Positions 16,185-24,520 of a stretch of DNA of 64,000 nucleotides are shown here, piece by piece. Source of the DNA: JAVEDQ01 sp963783105 (GTDB lineage Bacteria > Actinomycetota > Actinomycetes > Frankiales > Frankiaceae); the NCBI GenBank assembly GCA_963783105.1, contig CAWAMI010000007.1, positions 682,001 to 746,000 on the forward strand, read 5' to 3'. Numbering within the stretch: the first letter of the stretch is position 1; the number at the start of each line of letters is the position of its first letter. The notes beneath the pieces were generated by a model. It was not told the origin of the DNA and did not search any database. It saw only the letters and a program-made list of their open reading frames with translations. The position numbers and the translations under genes were made by a program.

Positions 16185-17448
16185 TCTCCGGCAACTTGAT
16201 CTCCGGCAACTTGATCTGGGACGACACGGTCGTCGGCGTCCGGTAGCGGTTCGGCAGCGGCCCGGCGGTCGGCCTGCTCAGCAGAAAGCCCTGCACCAGC
16301 GGGACCCCGATGCGCGCCAGCTCGTCCAACTCGTCCTGCCGTTCCACGCCCTCGGCCAGCAGGACGGCTCCGCTCTGCTCGGCGAAGACCTGCAGCGAGC
16401 CGACCAGCGCCTGCTGCGCCGGGTCCCGGTCGATGCTCGCCACGAGCGACATGTCGACCTTGATCACGTCGGGCCGGAGGTTGAGGATGTGCCGGAAGCT
16501 GGCGTAGCCGGCCCCGGCGTCGTCGACCGCGAGCTGCAGCCCCGCGGTGCGGTGCGGGTCGAGCGCGCGGTGCAGCGCCTCGTAGTCCGGTACCGGCGCG
16601 TGCTCGGTGATCTCGATGACGAGGCGGCCGACGTCCGCGCCGGCGAGCAGGTCGTCCAGCGCCCCGTCGACGACGAGGTCCGGGCTCAGGTTGAACGTGA
16701 GCCGCGCGCCGCTCGGCAGGTCCTCGAGGCGCCGCAGGGCGAGCCGGGCCGCGGCCGACTCGAGTTCCGCGCGCATCCCGACCTTCTCCGCGTCGGCGAA
16801 CCAGGTGTTCGGCCGGGCCGAGGGGAAGCGGGCCAAGCCCTCGGCGGCGACGAGGGTGCCGGACGAGGTGGCGATGATCGGCTGCAGCACGACACCCAGC
16901 CCGCCGCCCTCGATCACGTGACTGACGCGGCGGCGTAGCGACTCCAACTGCCCCGAGCGGGAGGACGAACGCTCCAGCAGGTCCCCGAGCAGCGCGGCCA
17001 GCATGGACAGGGACGAGACCTCCTGCTGCCCGAGGTCGCTGCGCGGCTCGCGTCCCGCGCAGCAGAGCATTCCCACCACCGATTCGTCCCCGGTCCGGAT
17101 CGGCACCCCGACGTAGCAGCCGATGCCGACGTCGGCAGTACCGGGCAGGTCCCGCGTGACCGGGTGCCGCCGGGCGTCGCGCACCGCCGCCGGCAGCCGC
17201 CCGTCGACGACCCGCAGGCAGTAGGAGTCCCGCAACGGCGAGCTCGTCCCCGCCGTCGGACCGAAGGCCGAGCCGTCGTCGGAGACCGAGACGAAGACCT
17301 GCTGTCCTGCCTCGAACTCCGAGACCCAGGCGACGTCCATCTCCAGGTGCCGGCGGGCCAGCGTCAACACGCGTTCGACGTCGTGCCGGTACTCGTCCCA
17401 CGAGTCGACCAGTCGGAGAGAACGGTCGAGAAGCGGACCCTCGTGCAC
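16171..17448 (-). CDS. GAF-EAL protein, probable c-di-GMP phosphodiesterase
   Basis: About 425 aa: a GAF sensor domain (residues about 20-165), then an EAL domain (about 180-410). EAL residues seen: EGLARF (EGL instead of EAL), FNLSP, EITEH, DDAGAGYAS (usually DDFGTGYSS), KVDMSLV and AEGVE. The metal-binding Glu, Asn, Asp-Asp, Lys and Glu positions are kept, so it may cleave cyclic di-GMP; no GGDEF domain. The C-terminus repeats IKLPE three times. GTG at 17448 has GGAGG 4 bases upstream; ATG at 17529 is a weaker alternative. It sits on the opposite strand between smc and ftsY, which are normally adjacent, so it looks like an insertion. Confidence 0.85.
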   Translation of the reverse strand: MHEGPLLDRSLRLVDSWDEYRHDVERVLTLARRHLEMDVAWVSEFEAGQQVFVSVSDDGSAFGPTAGTSSPLRDSYCLRVVDGRLPAAVRDARRHPVTRDLPGTADVGIGCYVGVPIRTGDESVVGMLCCAGREPRSDLGQQEVSSLSMLAALLGDLLERSSSRSGQLESLRRRVSHVIEGGGLGVVLQPIIATSSGTLVAAEGLARFPSARPNTWFADAEKVGMRAELESAAARLALRRLEDLPSGARLTFNLSPDLVVDGALDDLLAGADVGRLVIEITEHAPVPDYEALHRALDPHRTAGLQLAVDDAGAGYASFRHILNLRPDVIKVDMSLVASIDRDPAQQALVGSLQVFAEQSGAVLLAEGVERQDELDELARIGVPLVQGFLLSRPTAGPLPNRYRTPTTVSSQIKLPEIKLPEIRLP

Positions 17449-17617
17449 GGAACCTCCGGTTGCCCCCGCGTTCCTCGCGGGAAGGCTCGGCGGAGGAACG
17501 CAACCGTCTGCGGTTGACTGCTTACTCATTGCACCATTTGTGTACGCCCCTGTCACGGGTCCGAATGGGTGTTCACCGTGAGTAGCGAAGGCCGGGTCGG
17601 GTCGGCGACCGCGCACG

Positions 17618-17623
17618 TAGCCT
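17618..17623 (+). promoter_or_regulatory. Candidate -10 box of ftsY
   Basis: TAGCCT about 45 bases before the proposed ftsY start, in the divergent region between the EAL gene and ftsY. The -35 region is unconvincing. The rest of 17449-17668 shows no other clear feature. Confidence 0.3.
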
Positions 17624-17668
17624 GAGCGGCGATATCTGCGCCGGTCGGTCGAGCCGAGGAGAGTCGTC

Positions 17669-18979
17669 ATCGAGATCGTCGTACTGATCGTCACCATCGC
17701 CGTCGTCGCCTTCGTGGCGGTCGTCGCCTACGTGGTCAGCGTCCCGCGCCGCCGCCGCGAGATCGAGCGGATGGACAGCACCACCGAGACGGGCGCGCCG
17801 CTCGACGTCCTGCCCGGCGTGGGGGACGACGCGGAGGAGCCGCGGGACACGCCGCTGCGCGGGCTCCAGACGCTCGACCTGCCCGCCGACAGTGCCGACA
17901 CCGCGGACGTCGTCGAGGTCCCCGCGGGCCCGGCGCTCGAGACGCCGCTGCCGACGGCGGGGCGCCTGGTCCGCCTGCGCGCCCGGCTGTCCCGCTCGCA
18001 GAACGTCTTCGGCAAGGGTCTGCTCACCCTGCTCAGCCGCGACTCCCTGACCGAGGACGACTGGGAGGAGATCGAGGACACGCTGCTCACCGCCGACATG
18101 GGGGTGAAGCCGGCGACCGAGCTCGTCGAGGCGCTGCGGACCCGGGTGCGCGTGCTCGGCGCCCGCACCCCCGGTGACGTCCGGACGCTGCTGCGGGACG
18201 AGTTGCTCGCCCAGGTCGGCACGACGACCGACCGCAGCCTGGCCACCGCGCCCCACCTCGACGAGCCCGATGGCGGCTCCGGCAGCACGAGGGACCGGCC
18301 CGCCGTCGTGCTCGTCGTCGGCGTCAACGGGACCGGCAAGACCACCACGTGCGGCAAGCTCGCCCGCGTCCTGGTCGCGGACGGGCACTCCGTCCTGCTC
18401 GGCGCCGCCGACACCTTCCGGGCGGCCGCCGCCGACCAGCTGGAGACGTGGGGCTCGCGGGTCGGCGCGCCGACCGTGCGGGGGCCCGAGGGTGCCGACC
18501 CCGCGTCCGTCGCCTTCGAGGCGGTGAAGCGGGGCATCGACGAGAAGGTCGACACCGTCCTGGTCGACACCGCCGGCCGCCTGCACACCAAGGCCGGCCT
18601 CATGGACGAGCTGGGCAAGGTCAAGCGCGTCGTCGAGAAGCACGGCCCGGTGGACGAGGTCCTGCTCGTGCTCGACGCCACGACGGGTCAGAACGCGATC
18701 ATGCAGGCGCGGGTGTTCACCGAGGTCGTCAACCTCACCGGCGTGGTCCTGACCAAGCTCGACGGCACCGCCAAGGGCGGCATCGTCATCGCGGTGCAGC
18801 GCGAGCTCGGCGTCCCGGTCAAGCTCGTCGGGCTCGGCGAGGGCGCCGACGACCTGGCGCCGTTCGAGCCGGAGGCGTTCGTCGATGTTCGCTGCTCGGG
18901 GAGCCCGCTGCGAGCTAGCGGCTGCCGCCCTGTAGAAACCTCAGGTGCCGATCGACTCCGGAAGCATCGACTCCGGTAA
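17669..18979 (+). CDS. ftsY: Signal recognition particle receptor FtsY
   Basis: GTPase receptor that brings ribosome-SRP complexes to the membrane. An N-terminal hydrophobic segment (EIVVLIVTIAVVAFVAVVAY), an acidic linker, then the NG domain: GVNGTGKTTTCGKLA (G1), DTFRAAAADQL, DTAGRLHTK (G3) and TKLDGTAKGG (G4). The membrane segment is only included if translation begins at ATC 17669, 7 bases after GAGGAG; the first normal start, GTG 17714, would cut it off. The 3' end also looks shifted: after FEPEAFVD the frame runs 31 odd residues to 18979, overlapping amtB, whereas a one-base change near 18887 gives SLLGEPAAS and a stop at 18918. Core domain intact. Confidence 0.9.
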   Translation: MEIVVLIVTIAVVAFVAVVAYVVSVPRRRREIERMDSTTETGAPLDVLPGVGDDAEEPRDTPLRGLQTLDLPADSADTADVVEVPAGPALETPLPTAGRLVRLRARLSRSQNVFGKGLLTLLSRDSLTEDDWEEIEDTLLTADMGVKPATELVEALRTRVRVLGARTPGDVRTLLRDELLAQVGTTTDRSLATAPHLDEPDGGSGSTRDRPAVVLVVGVNGTGKTTTCGKLARVLVADGHSVLLGAADTFRAAAADQLETWGSRVGAPTVRGPEGADPASVAFEAVKRGIDEKVDTVLVDTAGRLHTKAGLMDELGKVKRVVEKHGPVDEVLLVLDATTGQNAIMQARVFTEVVNLTGVVLTKLDGTAKGGIVIAVQRELGVPVKLVGLGEGADDLAPFEPEAFVDVRCSGSPLRASGCRPVETSGADRLRKHRLR

Positions 18980-20210
18980 CACCGCCTGGTTGCTCCTGTG
19001 CACGGCTCTCGTGCTGTTCATGACGCCGGGCCTGGCCTTCTTCTACGGCGGCATGGTCCGGAGCAAGCACGTGCTGACGATGCTGATGCAGAACATCGTC
19101 TGCATCGCGGTCGTCAGCGTCACCTGGGGCGCCGTCGGCTTCTCGCTGGCCTTCGGACCGGACGTCGGGGGCGGTCTGGTCGGGAACCTCCGCCACGTCG
19201 GCCTGGCGAACCTGGACGAGCCGATCGCGGGCTTCGAGTCCCTCGACGTGCCGCCGCTGGCCTTCGCCGCCTTCCAGTGCATGTTCGCGATCATCACGGC
19301 GGCGCTGATCACCGGCGCCATCGCCGACCGGGTGAGCTTCGGCGGCTTCCTCGCGTTCATCACCGCCTGGTCGGTGCTCGTGTACCCCCTGCTGGCGCAC
19401 TGGGCCTTCTCGCCGGAGGGCTGGCTGTACAAGCTCGGCCTGCTCGACTTCGCCGGCGGCACCGTCGTCGAGATCAACTGCGGGGCGTCCGCCGTCGCCG
19501 TCGCGCTCGTGGTCGGCGCCCGGCGCGGCTGGCCGCGGGAGGTGATGGCGCCGCACAGCCTGCCGCTCACACTGCTCGGCGCGGGCATCCTGTGGTTCGG
19601 CTGGTTCGGGTTCAACGCAGGATCCGCCCTGGGTGCCGGGAACCTCGCGGCGCAGGCGCTGGTCAACACGCACTACGCCGGGGTCGGCGGGCTGCTGGCC
19701 TGGATCCTCTTCGAGCGCGTGCGGACCGGGCACGCCACCACGCTCGGCGCCGCCACCGGGGCGGTGGCGGGCCTGGTCGCGATCACGCCGAGCGCCGGCT
19801 ACCTGTCGACGACGTCGTCGTTCCTGGTCGGCCTCGCCGCCGGCGCGATCTGCGTGCTGGCCGTCACGGTGAAGTTCCGATTCGGCGTCGATGACTCGCT
19901 CGACGTCTTCGGGGTCCACTTCGTCGGCGGGGTGATCGGTACCTTGGCGATCGGCCTGCTGGCGACGAACGTCGTCAATTCGGGCGTGAAGAACGAGGGC
20001 ACGTTCCTCGGCGGCGGACTCGGGCAACTCGGCGATCAGGTCGTCGGCGTCCTCGCGGCGGCCGGCTTCGCGTTCGCGGCCACCTGGCTGATCGCCTTCG
20101 TCGTGCACCGGGTGCTCGGGATGCGGGTGGACCCGGAGGCGGAGTTCACCGGACTCGACACCGTCCTGCACGCCGAGTCCGCCTACGACCACGCGGGAGG
20201 ACGACTGTGA
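18945..20210 (+). CDS. amtB: Ammonium transporter AmtB
   Basis: 421-aa membrane protein with about 11 transmembrane helices that takes up ammonium. Family motifs: MTPGLAFFYGGMVR, MLMQNIV, GAIADRV, FAGGTVV, FGWFGFNAGSA, and DVFGVHFVGG, which holds the second pore histidine. The first pore histidine (His168 in E. coli) is replaced by Glu176 (TVVEINCG), a change known from fungal Mep1/Mep3-type transporters. GTG start at 18945. It overlaps the extended ftsY frame by 35 bases but not the corrected one. glnK follows 40 bases on; the pair forms the usual ammonium-control unit. Confidence 0.95.
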   Translation: MPIDSGSIDSGNTAWLLLCTALVLFMTPGLAFFYGGMVRSKHVLTMLMQNIVCIAVVSVTWGAVGFSLAFGPDVGGGLVGNLRHVGLANLDEPIAGFESLDVPPLAFAAFQCMFAIITAALITGAIADRVSFGGFLAFITAWSVLVYPLLAHWAFSPEGWLYKLGLLDFAGGTVVEINCGASAVAVALVVGARRGWPREVMAPHSLPLTLLGAGILWFGWFGFNAGSALGAGNLAAQALVNTHYAGVGGLLAWILFERVRTGHATTLGAATGAVAGLVAITPSAGYLSTTSSFLVGLAAGAICVLAVTVKFRFGVDDSLDVFGVHFVGGVIGTLAIGLLATNVVNSGVKNEGTFLGGGLGQLGDQVVGVLAAAGFAFAATWLIAFVVHRVLGMRVDPEAEFTGLDTVLHAESAYDHAGGRL

Positions 20211-20250
20211 CGCCGTACGACTCCGTGGCCGATCCGAACTGGGAGAACGC

Positions 20251-20589
20251 ATGAGACTGGTCACCGCCGTCGTCCGGCCGCACGTCGTCGAGCAGGTGCG
20301 CGAGGCCCTGCTCGCGCTCGGCGTCTCCGGCCTGACGATGTCCGAGGTGCAGGGTCACGGGCGCCAGGGCGGCCACACGGAGATCTACCGCGGGGCCGAG
20401 TACGAGGTCGACTTCGTCCCCAAGGTGCGGATCGAGGTGGTCGTGGACGACCTCCTGGCGGAGGAGACGATCGACGCGATCGTCGCCACGGCCCGCACCG
20501 GGAAGATCGGCGACGGCAAGGTCTGGAGCGTGCCCGTCGACGACGTCGTCCGGGTCCGCACGAAGGAACGTGGGCCGGACGCGCTGTAG
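20251..20589 (+). CDS. glnK: Nitrogen regulatory protein P-II (GlnK)
   Basis: 112-aa signal protein that senses ATP/ADP and 2-oxoglutarate and blocks AmtB when nitrogen is plentiful. It shows MRLVTAVVRP at the N-terminus, the T-loop with modifiable Tyr51 (GAEYEVDFVPK), and the C-terminal TGKIGDGKVW nucleotide-binding loop. ATG at 20251 has GGGAG 5 bases upstream. In Streptomyces and mycobacteria glnD, the modifying enzyme, follows; here ffh comes 13 bases later, so glnD is elsewhere or lost. Confidence 0.95.
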   Translation: MRLVTAVVRPHVVEQVREALLALGVSGLTMSEVQGHGRQGGHTEIYRGAEYEVDFVPKVRIEVVVDDLLAEETIDAIVATARTGKIGDGKVWSVPVDDVVRVRTKERGPDAL

Positions 20590-20590
20590 C

Positions 20591-20596
20591 TAGGCT
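20591..20596 (+). promoter_or_regulatory. -10 box of ffh (leaderless)
   Basis: TAGGCT, 6 bases before the GTG start of ffh and directly after the glnK stop. Predicts a leaderless ffh transcript; -35 not clear. Confidence 0.5.
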
Positions 20597-20602
20597 GGAC
20601 GC

Positions 20603-22198
20603 GTGTTCGACACCCTCTCCAACCGCCTCGACAAGGTCTTCTCGTCCCTGCGCGGCAAGGGACGGCTGTCCGACGCCGACATCGACGCCACCGCGCGCGA
20701 GATCCGGGTGGCGCTGCTCGAGGCGGACGTGGCCCTGCCGGCGGTCCGGGCGTTCATCGGCGCGGTCAAGGAGCGGGCGCGGGGCGCGGAGGTCAGCCAG
20801 TCGCTGAACCCCGCCCAGCAGGTCATCAAGATCGTCAACGAGGAGCTCATCGCCATCCTCGGCGGGGGCTCGGCCGCGATCCGCTACGCCAAGACGCCGC
20901 CGACCGTCATCATGCTGGCGGGTCTGCAGGGCTCCGGTAAGACGACGCTCGCCGGCAAGCTCGGCCGCTGGCTCAAGAGCCAGGGGCACGCGCCGCTGCT
21001 CGTGGCCGCCGACCTGCAGCGCCCGAATGCCGTCCAGCAGCTGCAGGTGGTCGGCCAGCGGGCGGGCGTCGAGGTGTTCGCGCCCGAGCCGGGCAACGGC
21101 GTCGGCGACCCGATCGGGGTGGCGCGGGAGTCCCTCGAGCACGCCCGCCGCCGGCTGCACGACGTGGTCGTCGTCGACACCGCCGGCCGCCTCGGCGTCG
21201 ACGCGGAGCTCATGCAGCAGGCCGCCGACATCCGCGACGCGGTGCAGCCGGACGAGACCCTGTTCGTGCTCGACGCGATGATCGGGCAGGACGCGGTCAC
21301 CACCGCCCAGGCGTTCCAGGAGGGCGTCGGGTTCACCGGCGTCGTGCTCACCAAGCTCGACGGCGATGCGCGCGGCGGTGCCGCGCTGTCCGTCGCCCAC
21401 CTCACCGGCCGTCCGATCTTCTTCGCCTCCACCGGCGAGAAGCTCGAGGACTTCGACGTCTTCCACCCCGAGCGGATGGCGTCGCGGATCCTCGGCATGG
21501 GTGACGTCCTGACGCTCATCGAGCAGGCCGAGAAGGCGTTCGACGCCGAGCAGGCCCAGGAGATGGCGACCAAGCTCGCCGGCGACGGCTTCACGCTCGA
21601 GGACTTCCTCGACCAGTTGCTCGCGGTCCGCAAGATGGGACCCATCGGCAACCTGCTCGGGATGCTGCCGGGCATGGGCCAGATGAAGGACGCGATCTCC
21701 CAGGTCGACGACCGCGACCTCGACCGGATCATGGCGATCATCCGCTCGATGACGCCGGGCGAGCGGGCCGACCCGAAGATCCTCAACGCGTCCCGCAAGG
21801 CCCGCGTCGCCAAGGGTTTCGGCGGCACCGTCACCGAGGTGAACCAGCTCCTCGACCGGTTCGAGGAAGCCCGGAAGATGATCAAGCAGATGCCCGGGAT
21901 GGCGGGGCTGGGCGGCGGAGGTGGCGCGCGCGCGAACCGCCGGGCCCAGAAGAAGGGCAAGCAGGCCAAGGGCGCCTCCCGCAAGGGCAACCCGGCGGCC
22001 CGGGCCGCCGCCGCCAAGGCGGCCGCGGCGCAGGCCTCGGAGCGGGCCAACTCCCCGCAGAACCCGTTCGGGCTGCCCGCCGGCGCCGATGGGATGCCGG
22101 ACCTCTCACAGATCCAGCTGCCGCCGGGCGGGCTGCCCGGCGGTCTGCCGGGCGGCGGCGTGCCCAAGGGGCCGACGCCGCGCGGGCGGCAACGCTGA
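20603..22198 (+). CDS. ffh: Signal recognition particle protein Ffh
   Basis: 531-aa SRP GTPase that binds signal sequences and 4.5S RNA and docks to FtsY. N domain, then GLQGSGKTTLAGKL (G1), DTAGRLGVDAEL (G3), TKLDGDARGGAALS (G4), and a Met-rich M domain (KMGPIGNLLGMLPGMGQMK, MIKQMPGM). The C-terminus is a Lys/Ala then Gly/Pro-rich low-complexity tail (about 90 residues), common in actinobacterial Ffh. GTG start, probably leaderless. Together with ftsY 1.6 kb upstream this places both SRP GTPases around the ammonium genes. Confidence 0.96.
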   Translation: MFDTLSNRLDKVFSSLRGKGRLSDADIDATAREIRVALLEADVALPAVRAFIGAVKERARGAEVSQSLNPAQQVIKIVNEELIAILGGGSAAIRYAKTPPTVIMLAGLQGSGKTTLAGKLGRWLKSQGHAPLLVAADLQRPNAVQQLQVVGQRAGVEVFAPEPGNGVGDPIGVARESLEHARRRLHDVVVVDTAGRLGVDAELMQQAADIRDAVQPDETLFVLDAMIGQDAVTTAQAFQEGVGFTGVVLTKLDGDARGGAALSVAHLTGRPIFFASTGEKLEDFDVFHPERMASRILGMGDVLTLIEQAEKAFDAEQAQEMATKLAGDGFTLEDFLDQLLAVRKMGPIGNLLGMLPGMGQMKDAISQVDDRDLDRIMAIIRSMTPGERADPKILNASRKARVAKGFGGTVTEVNQLLDRFEEARKMIKQMPGMAGLGGGGGARANRRAQKKGKQAKGASRKGNPAARAAAAKAAAAQASERANSPQNPFGLPAGADGMPDLSQIQLPPGGLPGGLPGGGVPKGPTPRGRQR

Positions 22199-22371
22199 TC
22201 AGCCCAAGGGACGTCAGCGCTGAGTTCTGGCACACTTGACCGCTGAACACGTCGTCGTCGCGGCCCTCTTCCGCGGCGCCGAGGTCGTCATCGCCGGACG
22301 TCCGGCCGCCAACCCCACGGTGGTCCGGATGCGGCACCACAAACTTTGAGAACTGGAGTTGGCAGCCGACC

Positions 22372-22845
22372 GTGGCCACCAAGATCAAGCTGATGCGCCT
22401 GGGCAAGATGCGCGCGCCGTATTACCGGATCGTCGTCGCCGACGCCCGCACCCGCCGGAACGGTCGGGTGATCGAGACCATCGGCAAGTACCACCCGAAG
22501 GAAGAGCCGAGCTTCATCGAGGTCGACTCGGACCGCGCGCAGTACTGGCTCGGCGTGGGGGCGCTGCCGACCGAGCCCGTCGCCGCCATCCTCAAGCTCA
22601 CCGGTGACTGGCAGAAGTTCAAGGGCGAGCCGGCCCCTCCGGCCCTGAAGGTGGCCGAGCCGAAGCCGGACAAGGCCGAGGTCTTCGGCGAGGCGTCCCG
22701 CGCCGCCGCCGGGCTCGCGGACTCCAGCGGTGGCCCGGCCACGCAGCCCAAGAAGAAGAAGGCGACCGAGAAGTCGGAGCCGACTCCCGACGCCCCCGGC
22801 GCCGCGCCGGAGCAGCCCGCCGTCGCGACTCCCGCAGCGGAGTAG
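22372..22845 (+). CDS. rpsP: 30S ribosomal protein S16
   Basis: Assembly protein of the small subunit. Core residues 1-85 are standard: ATKIKLMRLGKMRAPYYRIVV, DARTRRNGRVIE, IGKYHP, and the WLGVGA-P segment. A C-terminal tail of about 70 residues rich in Lys, Pro and Ala (KKKKATEKSEPTP) follows, as in many actinobacteria. GTG start at 22372 with CTGGAG upstream. The 173-base gap after ffh holds its promoter/leader; I see no other gene there. First gene of the rpsP-khpA-rimM-trmD-rplS operon. Confidence 0.95.
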   Translation: MATKIKLMRLGKMRAPYYRIVVADARTRRNGRVIETIGKYHPKEEPSFIEVDSDRAQYWLGVGALPTEPVAAILKLTGDWQKFKGEPAPPALKVAEPKPDKAEVFGEASRAAAGLADSSGGPATQPKKKKATEKSEPTPDAPGAAPEQPAVATPAAE

Positions 22846-22848
22846 CGC

Positions 22849-23088
22849 GTGCTCGAGTCGGCCGTCGAGCATCTCGTGCGCGGCATCGTCGACAACCCGG
22901 ACGACGTCAGCGTCGAGGCGCGCAACGGACGCCGGGGCCGGACCCTGGAGGTCCGGGTGCACCCGTCCGACCTGGGCAAGGTGATCGGCCGCGGCGGGCG
23001 GACCGCTCGTGCGCTGCGGACCGTGGTCGCCAGCGTCGGCGGTCGCAACGTGCGCGTCGACGTGATCGACACCGACGAGGTCCGCTGA
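22849..23088 (+). CDS. khpA: KH-domain RNA-binding protein KhpA
   Basis: 79-aa protein that is one type-II-like KH domain, with the RNA-contacting GxxG loop in VIGRGGRTARALR. In other Gram-positives KhpA works with KhpB and affects cell elongation and RNA stability. Start GTG at 22849, three bases after the rpsP stop. Its place between rpsP and rimM is strongly conserved in actinobacteria and firmicutes. Normal length, no oddities. Confidence 0.93.
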   Translation: MLESAVEHLVRGIVDNPDDVSVEARNGRRGRTLEVRVHPSDLGKVIGRGGRTARALRTVVASVGGRNVRVDVIDTDEVR

Positions 23089-23102
23089 CGGGCTCGCCCG
23101 CC

Positions 23103-23687
23103 ATGGCCCCGTTGTCCGAGTCGTCGCCGGACCCCATCGTCGTCGGCCGCCTCGGTCGGCCGCACGGCCTGCGCGGCGAGTTCCTCGTCGACGTCCGCAC
23201 CGACGTGCCCGAGCGGCGCTTCGCGGAGGGGACGGTGCTCGGCTGCACCGCCGACGGCGTCGGGTCGCTGACGGTCGTCGCCGCCCGGCGGCACAGCGGG
23301 CGCTGGCTCGTGCGCTTCGCCGAGGTCTCCGACCGGACCGCGGCGGACGCCGTGCGCGGGGCCCTGCTCACCATCGATCCTGCCGACGTCGGCTCGGCGG
23401 CCGACGACTCCGACGACCCTGACGACCAGGTCTGGTGGGACGCCGATCTCGTCGGCCTCGCGGTCGTGACCGTCGGCGATGGCTCCGTCGGCGAGGTCGC
23501 CGTCGGCTATGACACCGTCGGCGAGGTCGCCGACATCGTGCACACACCCGGCGGCGACCTGCTGGCGGTGCGGACCGAGGGCGGCGGCGAGGTGCTCGTG
23601 CCCTTCGTCGCGGAGATCGTGCCGACCGTGGACGTCGCCGGCGGGCGCGTCGTGATCGACCCGCCCGAGGGCCTGCTGGAGCTGTGA
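23103..23687 (+). CDS. rimM: Ribosome maturation factor RimM
   Basis: 194-aa factor that binds S19 and helps mature the 30S head. N-terminal RimM domain with VVGRLGRPHGLRGEFLV; C-terminal PRC-barrel with WWDADLVGLAVV, VGEVADIVHTPGGDLL and VPFVAEIVPTVDVAGGRVVIDPPEGLL. An acidic insert (ADDSDDPDDQ) joins the domains. ATG at 23103. The stop is 4 bases before trmD. Confidence 0.95.
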   Translation: MAPLSESSPDPIVVGRLGRPHGLRGEFLVDVRTDVPERRFAEGTVLGCTADGVGSLTVVAARRHSGRWLVRFAEVSDRTAADAVRGALLTIDPADVGSAADDSDDPDDQVWWDADLVGLAVVTVGDGSVGEVAVGYDTVGEVADIVHTPGGDLLAVRTEGGGEVLVPFVAEIVPTVDVAGGRVVIDPPEGLLEL

Positions 23688-23691
23688 GCCG

Positions 23692-24414
23692 GTGCGCATC
23701 GACGTCGTCAGCATCTTCTGCGACTACTTCAGCCCGCTCGACCTGAGCCTCATCGGCAAGGCCCGGCAGCGCGGGCTGCTCGACGTGCACCTGCACGACC
23801 TGCGCACCTGGACCACCGACGTGCATCGCACGGTGGACGACACCCCCTACGGCGGCGGGCCGGGCATGGTGATGCGCCCGGAGCCCTGGTGGGCCGCCCT
23901 GACCGAACTGACCGCCGCCCCCGGCCCCGCCCCGCGACCGCGGGTCGTGGTGCCGACGCCGTCCGGTCGCCGCTTCGACCAGGCGTTGGCGGCCGATCTC
24001 GCGGCCGAGCCGTGGCTGCTGTTCTGCTGCGGTCGCTACGAGGGCATCGACGCCCGGGTGATCGAGCACTGGGCCGACGACGAGATCTCCCTCGGTGACT
24101 ACGTGCTCGCCGGCGGCGAGGTGGCGACGCTCGTCGTCGTCGAGGCCGTCACCCGGCTGCTTCCCGGGGTGCTCGGCAACGCCGCGTCGGCGACCGACGA
24201 CTCCTTCGCCGCCGCCGACGCTCGGCTGCTGGAGCCGCCGGTCTACACGCGTCCGCCGGAGATCGAGGGCCGGAGCGTGCCGCCGGTGCTGCTGAGCGGG
24301 GACCACGCCGCCATCGCCCGGTGGCGGCGCGAGCAGTCGCTGCGGCGCACGGGCGAGCGGCGCCCCGACCTCCTGCCGGCGCAGCCGGGGGACGGCGATC
24401 CTGTGGCACAGTAG
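23692..24414 (+). CDS. trmD: tRNA (guanine37-N1)-methyltransferase TrmD
   Basis: Methylates G37 of tRNAs reading codons that start with C, preventing frameshifts. The 240-aa SPOUT enzyme begins RIDVVSIF, has DDTPYGGGPGMVM, and the trefoil-knot SAM site in CCGRYEGIDARV and EISLGDYVLAGGEV. GTG start. rplS follows after 106 bases, a longer gap than the rest of the operon, so rplS may also have its own leader or promoter. Confidence 0.96.
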   Translation: MRIDVVSIFCDYFSPLDLSLIGKARQRGLLDVHLHDLRTWTTDVHRTVDDTPYGGGPGMVMRPEPWWAALTELTAAPGPAPRPRVVVPTPSGRRFDQALAADLAAEPWLLFCCGRYEGIDARVIEHWADDEISLGDYVLAGGEVATLVVVEAVTRLLPGVLGNAASATDDSFAAADARLLEPPVYTRPPEIEGRSVPPVLLSGDHAAIARWRREQSLRRTGERRPDLLPAQPGDGDPVAQ

Positions 24415-24520
24415 ACGACTGGTACCCCCTGAATTTCCCGCGCCCGGATTCGCGCGCTCGCGTCGGGCTCCGCCCGCCGATGGTGAACGTCATCTGCTGA
24501 ACGTCAGTGAGGAACGACTC

